Positions 1 to 7,541 are shown, counted from the first letter of the stretch. The stretch is DNA of 18,453 bases from Methanobacteriota archaeon (GCA_018662715.1 JABJFP010000048.1:1-18453), one strand, 5' to 3'. The notes: a model not told the origin generated them from the letters alone. Numbers and translations are program-made.

Positions 1-246
1 ACGATAGAATGAACAAAACTGACAGTTAATGGTGCAGACATTTGTGTAGTTGATGTTTCGGTCAATGAGATACGTCACCTTACCGTCAGGATGCATTGCT
101 AGCCTTCTAGCGTGAGCTGCCTGCATGAGGGCGTGAAGTGGAGCATCATTGTAAAGCAACGTTGCTTCTTCATCGGTTAGGCGCAGCTGTGAGGCGTTTT
201 TAGAATTCCATTCCCGCTGACGCTCCAAGACCTTTGACCAACTCAT
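1..246 (-). CDS. mqnC: Radical SAM enzyme, MqnC-like (cyclic dehypoxanthinyl futalosine synthase), N-terminal part
   Basis: This gene is cut by the left window edge; 82 codons are visible and stay open to base 1. The fragment ends with the segment DRNINYTNVC followed by the CxxxCxxC iron-sulfur motif (C71, C75, C78) and FCSFYR. That is the hallmark of the MqnC/MqnE/CofG/CofH branch of radical SAM enzymes, and DRNINYTN with a terminal FYR matches MqnC best. MqnC cyclises dehypoxanthine futalosine in the futalosine route to menaquinone, in the cytosol. The ATG at 246-244 follows a GAGGGAG ribosome binding site that overlaps the stop of the upstream M24 peptidase gene, 9 nt away, so the two are probably co-translated. 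MqnE or CofH (F420 cofactor) remain possible because the C-terminal part is missing. Family assignment is firm; the exact subfamily is inferred. Confidence 0.85.
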   Translation of the reverse strand, partial: MSWSKVLERQREWNSKNASQLRLTDEEATLLYNDAPLHALMQAAHARRLAMHPDGKVTYLIDRNINYTNVCTINCQFCSFYR

Positions 247-250
247 AGAA

Positions 251-257
251 CTCCCTC
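251..257 (-). promoter_or_regulatory. Ribosome binding site of the mqnC-like gene, overlapping the upstream stop
   Basis: The minus strand reads TGAGGGAG then TTCT and ATG. The TGA is the stop codon of the M24 peptidase gene (258-256), so the Shine-Dalgarno GAGGGAG and the stop share bases. This fixes the mqnC start and suggests translational coupling. Confidence 0.6.
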
Positions 258-1629
258 AAGACAAAGGTTGACCGACGATGGATTGTATATCGTCTACTGT
301 TTTTGGGCAGGCGCTTGTTAACACGACGGGACCGTTCTCGGTCACCAATACATCGTCTTCGATACGAATACCAATATTTGCATAGCGTTCTGGACAATCA
401 ACATCTGGCCTCCAGGCCCCAAAATACAATCCGGGTTCAACTGTTAGACACATACCGGATTCAAGCATTCTAGGCGCCCCACCTGGCTTGTAGACTCCAA
501 CATCGTGAACGTCCAACCCAATCCAATGACTTGTGTTATGCATGTACCAGTTTCTAAGTTCACCATTCATCGGATCCAGCGCATCATCGAGTGTTTGAGA
601 AATGATCCCAAGTTCAATCAATCCCTCAGCAAGTACCCGGCGTGCTTCATCGTGAGGTGCAGTGTATGGGTTTCCAACCTTACACGCTGCTATGGCTGCT
701 TCTTGGGACTTTAATACAAGGCTGTATATTTCTTGTTGAGCCTCTGTAAACTTCCCTGAAATCGGCCATGAACGGGTAATATCACTAGCATATCCACGGT
801 ATTCTGCGCCTGCATCAATGAGAATAACCTCTCCGTCATGACAATCTTCATTATTGACAGTGTAATGAAGAATTGTTGCATTTTCGCCACATCCAACGAT
901 GGATGGATACGACCATCCTGAAGCCCCTGCATAGGAAAAGAATCCTTCTATGATAGCCTGCAATTGCCCTTCGTTAACACCGTCTTTGCTGTGGCGCATT
1001 GCAAGTTCATGAGCGAGGCTCGCAACATCGCTTGCATATTTCATCTGCTCAATCTCAGATGCTGATTTTCGCAGTCGTAATTCAGCAAGAAGTGATGTAG
1101 GGTCTTGGACGACAAAAGGACCGGTTCCAAAATGCTGACGAGGACGGTCTCTTCGAAGAACTGCAGAATCCACCATCCCATCAAGGTGAACATTTACTCC
1201 TCCTCGGTGAAATACACGTTTGCATTTTGGAAACCATTCATCGAGGCATTCTTCTAACTCAGAACTGGGGTATGCCTCGTCCACAGCATAATCTGCAAGC
1301 GCACCCTCTACACCGGGACGGCGTCCTTCCCAAATTTCCTTCAATGTGTCTTTGGGTTGCACGAACAGACATGTTTTCCAGCACCCTTCATCGAATCGAA
1401 GGACGACGGATGCTTCTGGATCTGACCATCCGGTAAGGTAGAGAATATCACTTGAAGTTCGGAATCTGTAGTGAACATCATTCGAGTGTACTGCCTCCCC
1501 TGGCGCCGCTAGAATAAACAAGTCGTCTTTCTTGAATTGTGATGTCAAGCGGTCTTGCCGTTGCTTGTATTCAACAACGGGAGTTGGAGCGGGCTGAGGG
1601 GGCAACCGAGCCATGGCATCAGCGAACAT
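256..1629 (-). CDS. pepP: Xaa-Pro aminopeptidase (aminopeptidase P, M24B family)
   Basis: A 457-aa protein, close in length to E. coli PepP (441 aa). Residues about 15-150 form an aminopeptidase-P N-terminal domain (segment FRTSSDILYLTGWSDPEA). Residues about 190-445 form the pita-bread M24 domain. The five expected metal ligands are present: D272 (IDAGAEY), D283 (SDITRSWP), H368 (SHWIGLDVHD), E398 (TVEPGLYF) and E424 (IRIEDDV). The spacing is that of two-metal Mn-dependent PepP enzymes, which remove an N-terminal residue in front of proline in the cytosol. There is no signal peptide. The gene starts only 3 nt after the stop of the PKD protein gene. A second in-frame ATG at codon 6 (position 1614) is an alternative start. 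It could instead be a prolidase, but the N-terminal domain and length favour aminopeptidase P. Confidence 0.9.
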   Translation of the reverse strand: MFADAMARLPPQPAPTPVVEYKQRQDRLTSQFKKDDLFILAAPGEAVHSNDVHYRFRTSSDILYLTGWSDPEASVVLRFDEGCWKTCLFVQPKDTLKEIWEGRRPGVEGALADYAVDEAYPSSELEECLDEWFPKCKRVFHRGGVNVHLDGMVDSAVLRRDRPRQHFGTGPFVVQDPTSLLAELRLRKSASEIEQMKYASDVASLAHELAMRHSKDGVNEGQLQAIIEGFFSYAGASGWSYPSIVGCGENATILHYTVNNEDCHDGEVILIDAGAEYRGYASDITRSWPISGKFTEAQQEIYSLVLKSQEAAIAACKVGNPYTAPHDEARRVLAEGLIELGIISQTLDDALDPMNGELRNWYMHNTSHWIGLDVHDVGVYKPGGAPRMLESGMCLTVEPGLYFGAWRPDVDCPERYANIGIRIEDDVLVTENGPVVLTSACPKTVDDIQSIVGQPLS

Positions 1630-1632
1630 AAC

Positions 1633-3270
1633 TCATCCAAGAGCCGAGGCTTCTTCAATCGTTGCATCATTCAAATCTTCATCAACCGATTCCGAAGGCG
1701 GAGAAACCATTGGATTAGTAGCAGACCATTTTGGCAGTGAAACCGTATCTTTTTTGTTAAATATGAGATAAGAAATTGAGGAAATTGCCACAAATAGTAC
1801 AAGCCCAACAAATGTCACCACACCGATATTTGGACCTGATGAACCAACTTCATCGTTGACTTGAATTTCTAATTGTATGCTCGTTGAATTTGTTGAACCA
1901 TCATCATCGAAAACAATGAGTTCAACAGAATAGGTACCTGCTGATTTGAAATCATCAAAAGTTAGCGACTCAACACCTCGGATAGAAGTTGATGAACCGA
2001 TGATCCACAAGTAATCAATTGCCTCATTATCATAACTATCCGTTGCTAGAATACTCCAATTCCCACCCACATTCATTTGAACGGTTTGGTCATTCTTGGT
2101 GGTCAAACCGTCGATGGAAATAACTGCAACTGGATTCTGATTGATGATGTTGAATTGAACACTGGTAGAATTCATATTACCGACTTTATCTCTTCCTTTC
2201 AACTCAAGGGTGTATTGCCCAGATTGGCTGAAATTTAAGACGAGGTGGCTAGCATCAATCAATTCACTGGAAAGAGGTGCCCGGACGGAACCATTTGGGA
2301 GGGTTATTTTCCAAGTTTCTTGAACGAAGGAACCTGTATATCCGTCCATTACCTCTGAAAAGACGGATAGTTGTTCATGCTCTCCAGCCGAAGAATCCAT
2401 ATTAATCACGAGAGATGGAGAAGTTGTGTCATAAATAAACAACATATCTTGTTGAAAAGAGGTTCGTAAAAGACTATCTTGGGCGAAAAATGAAAATTTC
2501 CAGATGCCCTCTTCATCGTTCACGAGTGATGAATTCAATTGAACGGAGAGGATATTTTCTTGCAATTCAGAATTCAAAGTAATGGTTATTCCCTCGTCCA
2601 AGCAAACTCCGTATGGTGCTTGACAAACATCTGCTTTCAGCATTGAGCCGTTAAGGTCACCGTTTGGAGTAATGAAATTGAATTCAACAAGTCTGCCGAT
2701 GAGAGGATTCAGTTGTAAATCCCATTGATCATCTTCTTGAATCATAACGCCAGCTTGTCCGTTATCTTGAGATGAACCATTTCTCATATGACCAAAGTTA
2801 TGCTCAAAGTCAGTTGGAAGAAGTATGGGTTGATGGTTGTTTGAACCAATGTACACAAACAATGGATGAACATGCAACGCTTCATTTGGCCCGGGGAACG
2901 ATATTTCAATCACACATGTGCATTCATAATCGGACACGTTTACTGATAATTCCCAAAAATATCCTTCAGACATAGGGAATACAGCGCTGAGGTAATCGCC
3001 TTGGAGCAATGGTTCATTGATTCGGGTGATATCAGACAGGGACCACGTTGCATCACGTAGTTGAAATTGAGATTCGCCTGAGAGTTCAAGCATCCCCAAA
3101 ATGTTAATTCCTTGTTCTTGATCAAAAGAAAACGGGAAATTAGCGTCGCTGTTGGTTCCGTGATTGTGACCGTGACCTGCTGAAGAAAGTGGTGCAATGG
3201 GAACACAGAACAGCAGTACAAACATCAAACAACATTGTGTTTGCAAGGCATGTTTGGATGTTCGAATCAT
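1633..3270 (-). CDS. Secreted, C-terminally anchored protein with PKD/Ig-like domains
   Basis: A 545-aa protein that I recognise only by architecture. Residues 1-31 form a signal peptide (hydrophobic run LMFVLLFCVPIAPLSSA). The mature end begins with the His-rich GHGHNHG. Residues about 45-270 are a beta-rich region with two close cysteine pairs (C117/C119 and C216/C223). Residues about 275-378 look Ig-like (GQYTLELKGRDKVGN), and about 379-472 look PKD-like (AGTYSVELIVFDDDGS). One transmembrane helix lies at about 481-504, followed by a roughly 40-residue acidic cytoplasmic tail. Numerous N-x-S/T sequons fit an outward-facing, possibly glycosylated protein. The start has a good AAGGAGA site 4 nt upstream. 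It lies 18 nt after the TSP3-repeat gene and 3 nt before the peptidase gene. The ligand or function is unknown; adhesion or surface binding is an inference. Confidence 0.85.
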   Translation of the reverse strand: MIRTSKHALQTQCCLMFVLLFCVPIAPLSSAGHGHNHGTNSDANFPFSFDQEQGINILGMLELSGESQFQLRDATWSLSDITRINEPLLQGDYLSAVFPMSEGYFWELSVNVSDYECTCVIEISFPGPNEALHVHPLFVYIGSNNHQPILLPTDFEHNFGHMRNGSSQDNGQAGVMIQEDDQWDLQLNPLIGRLVEFNFITPNGDLNGSMLKADVCQAPYGVCLDEGITITLNSELQENILSVQLNSSLVNDEEGIWKFSFFAQDSLLRTSFQQDMLFIYDTTSPSLVINMDSSAGEHEQLSVFSEVMDGYTGSFVQETWKITLPNGSVRAPLSSELIDASHLVLNFSQSGQYTLELKGRDKVGNMNSTSVQFNIINQNPVAVISIDGLTTKNDQTVQMNVGGNWSILATDSYDNEAIDYLWIIGSSTSIRGVESLTFDDFKSAGTYSVELIVFDDDGSTNSTSIQLEIQVNDEVGSSGPNIGVVTFVGLVLFVAISSISYLIFNKKDTVSLPKWSATNPMVSPPSESVDEDLNDATIEEASALG

Positions 3271-3274
3271 GCAT

Positions 3275-3281
3275 TCTCCTT
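3275..3281 (-). promoter_or_regulatory. Ribosome binding site of the PKD-domain gene
   Basis: The minus strand reads AAGGAGA, then ATGC, then the start ATG at 3270. This is the best match to the archaeal anti-Shine-Dalgarno among the minus-strand genes. It selects 3270 over the out-of-frame ATG at 3274. Confidence 0.6.
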
Positions 3282-3288
3282 AAGTGGT

Positions 3289-6200
3289 TCAATCAGAGAA
3301 CGGGTCACACAACTCACCCTGTCCAGGATATGACACAGGGTTTCTTGGGTTGGAGTCCCACTTGTACTCACAGAAGTTTACGTGGCCATCACCGTCGGTG
3401 TCTACCATTCTGTCATTACCATCAAACGGATCAAATTGGAAGTGATATTCCCAGCCAGTAGCCATACCATCATCGTCATGGTCTTGATAGTAAACCTCAG
3501 GACCATCATTCCAGTCATCTCCATCCGTATCGTTAGTGATTGGGTTTGTACCGTTTTGCATTTCTTCGAAATTGGTGTAGTTCTCTAGATTATCGTAGAA
3601 ACGCTGTCCGTCTGGAGAATCGGGGTCGATATTACATTCAGAGTTCGTAGTATCGTTGTATCCAGGACAATATCGTTTGATGAGTCCAGACCGGTTCAAA
3701 CCATCCATATCGGGGTCTTCAAAACCGTCATCAATTCCGTCAAGGTCACTGTCTGGCATAGAAGGATCCATTACACCACGTGCACCAAAGGCTCCAATCG
3801 TTTCATTGTCCACCAGGCCAAGTTCTAGGGCGAGTCGTGAGTAGTAAACCTCCCATCCATCGGGAAGTCGATCGCCGTCAGAATCATCATCAACAGGATT
3901 TGTATTCCATCGGTCAGGTGCTTCTTGGGCATTTGCTAGCGTATCATTGTCGATATCAAAGGTATCATCCTTGAGCGAATCAAGTGACGGGTCAAGGGCC
4001 CATCGTCCATTGCAGCCGTCACAGAGAGAATTCCCAGGCATGAGGAATCCTGTGATGTTCATCTCATTAACTTGGAATTTAGGCTCCAAAGCAAATCCAC
4101 CAAGCCAATTCTGCCAGACATAGCCGCCTGGCTGCATGGTGCAAGAATTACTTTGAGACGCATCGCATCCCGGACGCTCCCATGGTGAAGTGGCAACCCA
4201 AAGACTGTGAGAGTTTGTATTATCTTCCGCAGATTTCACTTGCATTTCCCATCCATCAAGCATTCCATCGGAATCTGTATCGTTGAGAAGTGGGTTGGTT
4301 GGGTTCTGGAACGGACGAGGTACGAAGAGTACTTCATGTCCGTCGATCAATCCATCGTTATCTGTGTCAGAATTATTAGCGTGGGTGAGGAAATTATCTT
4401 CGCCAGCGATGACTTCTTCTCCATCTTCTAGACCATCGTTATCGGTATCAAACATGCAAGGGCTTGTGGAGTAGTATTCTCCATCCCACATGAAGTTGTC
4501 TCCAGCTTCTTGGAGATCGCTAAGTCCGTCGGAATCCGTATCCGGATTGGATGCATTCGATCCACCACCGTTACATACGGACGAGAATTCAGCAAAGTCA
4601 CTCAAACCGTCAGCATCCGTGTCATACAAGCCAGGGTCTGAAGTAACCCAGGTGGGCTGAACTCCACGATTAACGACAAGAATTTCCCATCCCATCACTT
4701 CAATTCCATCAATAAGACCATCAGCGTCAGTGTCGGAATTGAGAGGGTCAGTACTGCGCCCGTCAATGATACCATCACCATCACGGTCATTGGCCATATA
4801 TTCCATTACGTTGGTAAACCGTTCCTCTTCCTCAACGATTGATGCCCATGCGAAGATTCTTGAATCAATGGACTGGCCAACTTCAACGTTAATTGCGTAG
4901 ACGTATCCATCGACTGGAGCGTCTAGTGAGACGATCTGTTGGTTTCCACCGCCGAGTGTGATACGAGCACGGATTACGGTTTGATTTGCGAGTACTTGTT
5001 CATTGAGTTCAACATCAATGGCGTGAACGACAGCCGTGTTTTCCAGGGTTGCAAATACAACATTCCCGTCTTGGTCAACGTCCCATCCATCTCGGTCTGG
5101 GTCGTCGTCTCTGTTGTTACCGTCTCTGGGATTGAGGCCGTTAGTTGCCTCCCATCCATCGGGCATGTCGTCAAGGTCGGTATCAAGTCTCCAAGGCGAG
5201 GTGAAGTTTGTCGGTCCAAAAATTTGTGCCACTTCGTATTCTTCAACGTTGTTCATACCGTCTTCGTCCCAGTCATGGTAACCGTCTGAGGCGTTGGCAG
5301 GGTCCATTACATATCCAGGATTTGGAGCACCCATCAATGGGTCAGAATAACAAAATTCGAAACCATCGGGCATGCCGTCTCCGTCAGTATCCCAATCAGA
5401 GGGTCCGTTTAGCAATCCATCTCCATCCATATCCAACAGGAACCAACTGCGTTCTTTTCCAAAGAATGGGCCTACATGCTCGTTTGCAACTTCAAGCCCA
5501 GCGTTGCAGTTCTCACCAAGGTCGGTGAACATTAGAATGGTCGCGTTTTCCACCTCAATGATATCATCAATGAGGTCCATATCTGAATCTCTTTCTGTTG
5601 GATTCGTTCCGTAGGATTCTTCCTCAAAGTTGGCAAGTCCATCATCGTCGCTGTCAAGAACCATATCACAAGAATGGCGGCCATTAGAAGCGAGTGAGTC
5701 CCACTCTGGCAATCCATTTTCACCATTGAAACGACTCTCCAAAACATCTTGCATTGCTTGGTCAAGGAGGACACAATCCCAGTTTCCATCAAGTGGATTG
5801 AACAGTGTGACTTCACCGGCAGGAGATTGCACAACCATGGTGTATCGGGACTCCCATCGGTCGTTCAAACCATCATTGTCTGTATCTGCACGTTGCGGGT
5901 CTGTCCCCAAATCTTGTTCTGCTTGATTTGTCAATCCGTCTTGGTCAGGGTCTCCATTCGGTCCTTGGTTAGGGTCAGGCCACGAATCGCTTTCGTTTTC
6001 GATGGAAGCATCTTCAGTTTCATCGCTTTGAGTCGGATCCACTTCTAAATCCTCTGAATCTCCATTATCTAGGGGGTTGAGGCCGTGCTGTACTTCCCAA
6101 CCGTCTTCCATACCGTCGTTATCCGTATCCTTATCGAGAGGGTCGGTACCGTATTGAGTCTCCTCAAGTCGGTCAGAGAGTCCATCTTCATCCGAGTCCT

Positions 6201-6390
6201 TTGAATCTGCGATGGCGTCGGTTTCCCCGCGCAAATCATCTTCAACTGCGGATTCAAATCCACCAATATCCTCACTTGTTTGAAAGAAACCGGAAACACC
6301 AACAAAAAGTGAACCGAAAATCAATGTTGATACAATTGCAACATAGGCCATTTGATTGTGTGATAAGCTCATTTGACATACCCCGCACAT
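3289..6390 (-). CDS. Large surface protein with thrombospondin type 3-like calcium-binding repeats
   Basis: A 1033-aa, very acidic protein. A hydrophobic segment at about residues 14-34 (AYVAIVSTLIFGSLFVGVSG) acts as a signal peptide or N-terminal anchor. No C-terminal membrane helix follows. From about residue 62 to 1010 it carries some 20 calcium-loop motifs of the form DxDxDGxxDxxE (for example DTDNDGMEDGWE, DTDSDGLSDLQE, DTDGDGHVNFCE). Known TSP3-type repeats bind calcium and make extended, rigid extracellular stalks. After the first few residues there are 14 cysteines in near-sequential pairs, which fits disulfides outside the cell. A non-repeat stretch at about 443-520 resembles a barrel-sandwich hybrid. 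Alternative starts are codon 7 (6372, with GCGGGGT upstream) and codon 14. The gene probably works with the PKD protein gene 18 nt downstream, but the ligand is unknown. Confidence 0.88.
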   Translation of the reverse strand: MCGVCQMSLSHNQMAYVAIVSTLIFGSLFVGVSGFFQTSEDIGGFESAVEDDLRGETDAIADSKDSDEDGLSDRLEETQYGTDPLDKDTDNDGMEDGWEVQHGLNPLDNGDSEDLEVDPTQSDETEDASIENESDSWPDPNQGPNGDPDQDGLTNQAEQDLGTDPQRADTDNDGLNDRWESRYTMVVQSPAGEVTLFNPLDGNWDCVLLDQAMQDVLESRFNGENGLPEWDSLASNGRHSCDMVLDSDDDGLANFEEESYGTNPTERDSDMDLIDDIIEVENATILMFTDLGENCNAGLEVANEHVGPFFGKERSWFLLDMDGDGLLNGPSDWDTDGDGMPDGFEFCYSDPLMGAPNPGYVMDPANASDGYHDWDEDGMNNVEEYEVAQIFGPTNFTSPWRLDTDLDDMPDGWEATNGLNPRDGNNRDDDPDRDGWDVDQDGNVVFATLENTAVVHAIDVELNEQVLANQTVIRARITLGGGNQQIVSLDAPVDGYVYAINVEVGQSIDSRIFAWASIVEEEERFTNVMEYMANDRDGDGIIDGRSTDPLNSDTDADGLIDGIEVMGWEILVVNRGVQPTWVTSDPGLYDTDADGLSDFAEFSSVCNGGGSNASNPDTDSDGLSDLQEAGDNFMWDGEYYSTSPCMFDTDNDGLEDGEEVIAGEDNFLTHANNSDTDNDGLIDGHEVLFVPRPFQNPTNPLLNDTDSDGMLDGWEMQVKSAEDNTNSHSLWVATSPWERPGCDASQSNSCTMQPGGYVWQNWLGGFALEPKFQVNEMNITGFLMPGNSLCDGCNGRWALDPSLDSLKDDTFDIDNDTLANAQEAPDRWNTNPVDDDSDGDRLPDGWEVYYSRLALELGLVDNETIGAFGARGVMDPSMPDSDLDGIDDGFEDPDMDGLNRSGLIKRYCPGYNDTTNSECNIDPDSPDGQRFYDNLENYTNFEEMQNGTNPITNDTDGDDWNDGPEVYYQDHDDDGMATGWEYHFQFDPFDGNDRMVDTDGDGHVNFCEYKWDSNPRNPVSYPGQGELCDPFSD
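3361..6207 (-). repeat. Array of TSP3-like DxDxDG calcium-loop repeats (protein-level repeat)
   Basis: About 20 degenerate copies of an aspartate-rich loop, mostly with a DG(L/M/I) centre and a W/F-E or E-x end. They are spaced from roughly 13 to over 60 residues, with non-repeat inserts between them. The repeat is conserved in protein rather than DNA: the underlying bases vary, so slippage or recent expansion is not evident. Confidence 0.8.
4831..5064 (-). other. Possible barrel-sandwich hybrid (biotinyl/lipoyl-like) insert in the TSP3 protein
   Basis: Residues about 443-520 of the TSP3 protein interrupt the calcium repeats. They contain beta-rich sequence ending in DAPVDGYVYAINVEVGQSID. 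This matches the consensus pattern of biotinyl/lipoyl and HlyD-type hybrid motifs (aP-x-dG-x-V-x-x-i-x-V-x-x-G-x-x-V). The lysine that would carry biotin or lipoate is absent, so a structural or HlyD-like role is more likely than cofactor carriage. The fold is inferred from pattern only. Confidence 0.4.
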
Positions 6391-6420
6391 CTGTGCAACT
6401 CATCCGAGTCGCTGTATCGG

Positions 6421-6426
6421 TTATAG
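6421..6426 (-). promoter_or_regulatory. Possible TATA box upstream of the TSP3-repeat gene
   Basis: The 93-nt gap upstream of this gene is the largest between the co-directional genes. The minus strand reads GGACTATAACCG about 31-36 nt before the ATG at 6390. That spacing would place transcription start about 7 nt before this ATG, or about 25 nt before the alternative ATG at 6372. This is weak evidence for a separate promoter. Confidence 0.3.
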
Positions 6427-6469
6427 TCCTTGACCAAAGATGGGCAGATAAATGGATGCTGAAAGGACT
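6425..6469. repeat. 7-bp inverted repeat in the gap upstream of the TSP3 gene
   Basis: AGTCCTT at 6425-6431 is matched by its reverse complement AAGGACT at 6463-6469, with a 31-nt spacer. It partly overlaps the putative TATA box. It could be an operator-like site or chance. Confidence 0.25.
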
Positions 6470-6483
6470 GTGCGTTAGGTTTT

Positions 6484-7527
6484 CTAGATATATTCTACCT
6501 TGCGAGGATGTAAGTATATCAACGCAGATTCAGTATTAAAAATTACTTCGGAAGAACAGGGTGCCCCATGCGCTCTTTCCCACATTGAAATAAGTAAACC
6601 AAGGGCTAAACCAGGTAGTGGAGAATTAAGGCTCATTCGAACAGAGGGGGATGAGCCTGCGACGAATTCTTCAACAGTTACGGTGCCGAATCCGCGAGAC
6701 GATATCCGCGTTTTTATGTGAGCCTCCCAATCGGATTGAGTTTGAACGAATATCGTATAATCAGAGGATTTGAACATTAATGTAGATGATTCACTAAGTG
6801 CCTCCACCAAGGACGTAGAGGAGTGGTCTAGACCCTCAATATGTAAGGTGTTGGACCATTTTAATCCCGCTTGAAATGGTCTGCCTAATACGCTATAATA
6901 CAGGCGATAAAATACAGAAACTGGTAGAAACATTGCCCGTTCTTGACCCTTGAAGAACCCAAATGAACGAAGGTCAATTTCGTGTTCTAGGCTGGTCGTA
7001 GTGACGTCTGAATGTTCTCGATTGAGCACCCAAGCAGGCATGACAGCCTTGGGGGCAAGGGGAATCTCATCCAACTTTTCTGTGAAATCAAGTTTAATGA
7101 ATTCAGAATTAAGTTGTCTCCATTCCATTTGGTACCGCTTGCCGGTTTGGTGCTCATAATGTGCCAATGCAAAACCAGCACCCAATAAATCGTGACAAGG
7201 CGATTGAATCCGAGCATCAAGAGGAGCGTTTACGCCCCAACCCATGGTAATCCAACGCGTGTTCATTCTTCGAAAAACCGTTTTTTTACCAAACCACTTC
7301 GGAATCTCGTAGCTTGTGTCTGTCCCTAAATGATGTTCCTCGTCATCGCTCGCTGCATAAATCAATTTTCTACCTATTGGAGCCTCATAATACGATTCAA
7401 AGGAACTCCACCATTCATTGAATTCATTGACCCCGAAGAGGATAACTTTAGCACCACTTGGTTCAATGATTGTTCCGAATTGAGTTTGAAGAAATTCAGA
7501 ATGACGAGAAGATGCTTCGTCAATCAT
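6484..7527 (-). CDS. Protein of unknown function with two tandem V4R-like units
   Basis: I do not recognise this 347-aa soluble protein by name. It has no signal peptide or membrane helix. It shows an internal duplication. Copy one (about residues 44-150) contains YYEAPIGRK, then MGWGV, then SPCHDLLGAGFALAHYEHQTG and a late EFIKLDF strand. Copy two (about 206-343) contains LYYSVLGRP, then SRGFGTV, then NSPLPGLALGLLISMWERAHG and a late ALIYLHP strand. The order lGR, G-aromatic-G, SP-x-G helix with E-x-x-x-G, and closing strand resembles the V4R (4-vinyl reductase, heme-NO-binding-like) fold, a small-molecule-binding domain. The cysteine cluster of many V4R domains is not obvious. The gene starts 11 nt after glyA with a TGAGGTG site overlapping the glyA stop, so it is likely co-translated with glyA. 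Fold and function are inference. Confidence 0.8.
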   Translation of the reverse strand: MIDEASSRHSEFLQTQFGTIIEPSGAKVILFGVNEFNEWWSSFESYYEAPIGRKLIYAASDDEEHHLGTDTSYEIPKWFGKKTVFRRMNTRWITMGWGVNAPLDARIQSPCHDLLGAGFALAHYEHQTGKRYQMEWRQLNSEFIKLDFTEKLDEIPLAPKAVMPAWVLNREHSDVTTTSLEHEIDLRSFGFFKGQERAMFLPVSVFYRLYYSVLGRPFQAGLKWSNTLHIEGLDHSSTSLVEALSESSTLMFKSSDYTIFVQTQSDWEAHIKTRISSRGFGTVTVEEFVAGSSPSVRMSLNSPLPGLALGLLISMWERAHGAPCSSEVIFNTESALIYLHPRKVEYI

Positions 7528-7534
7528 TCAACTA

Positions 7535-7541
7535 CACCTCA
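7535..7541 (-). promoter_or_regulatory. Ribosome binding site overlapping the glyA stop codon
   Basis: The minus strand reads TGAGGTG, then TAGTTGA, then ATG at 7527. The TGA is the glyA stop (7541-7539), and GAGGTG is the Shine-Dalgarno of the V4R-like gene. This supports translational coupling. Confidence 0.6.

Noticed and set aside
200..397. 65-aa minus-strand reading frame across the M24/mqnC junction
   Set aside because: It is a frame-shifted overlap of the real M24 end and mqnC start. The in-frame mqnC reading from 246 gives a clear radical SAM motif.
4939..5289. 116-aa plus-strand reading frame opposite the TSP3 gene
   Set aside because: Complement of repetitive GAT/GAC codons, with a low-complexity Val/Ser product and no ribosome binding site or recognisable domain.
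3361..6207. Aspartate-rich periodicity considered as a CRISPR or DNA satellite array
   Set aside because: The repetition is at protein level with variable spacing and variable codons; there are no constant-length repeats and spacers.
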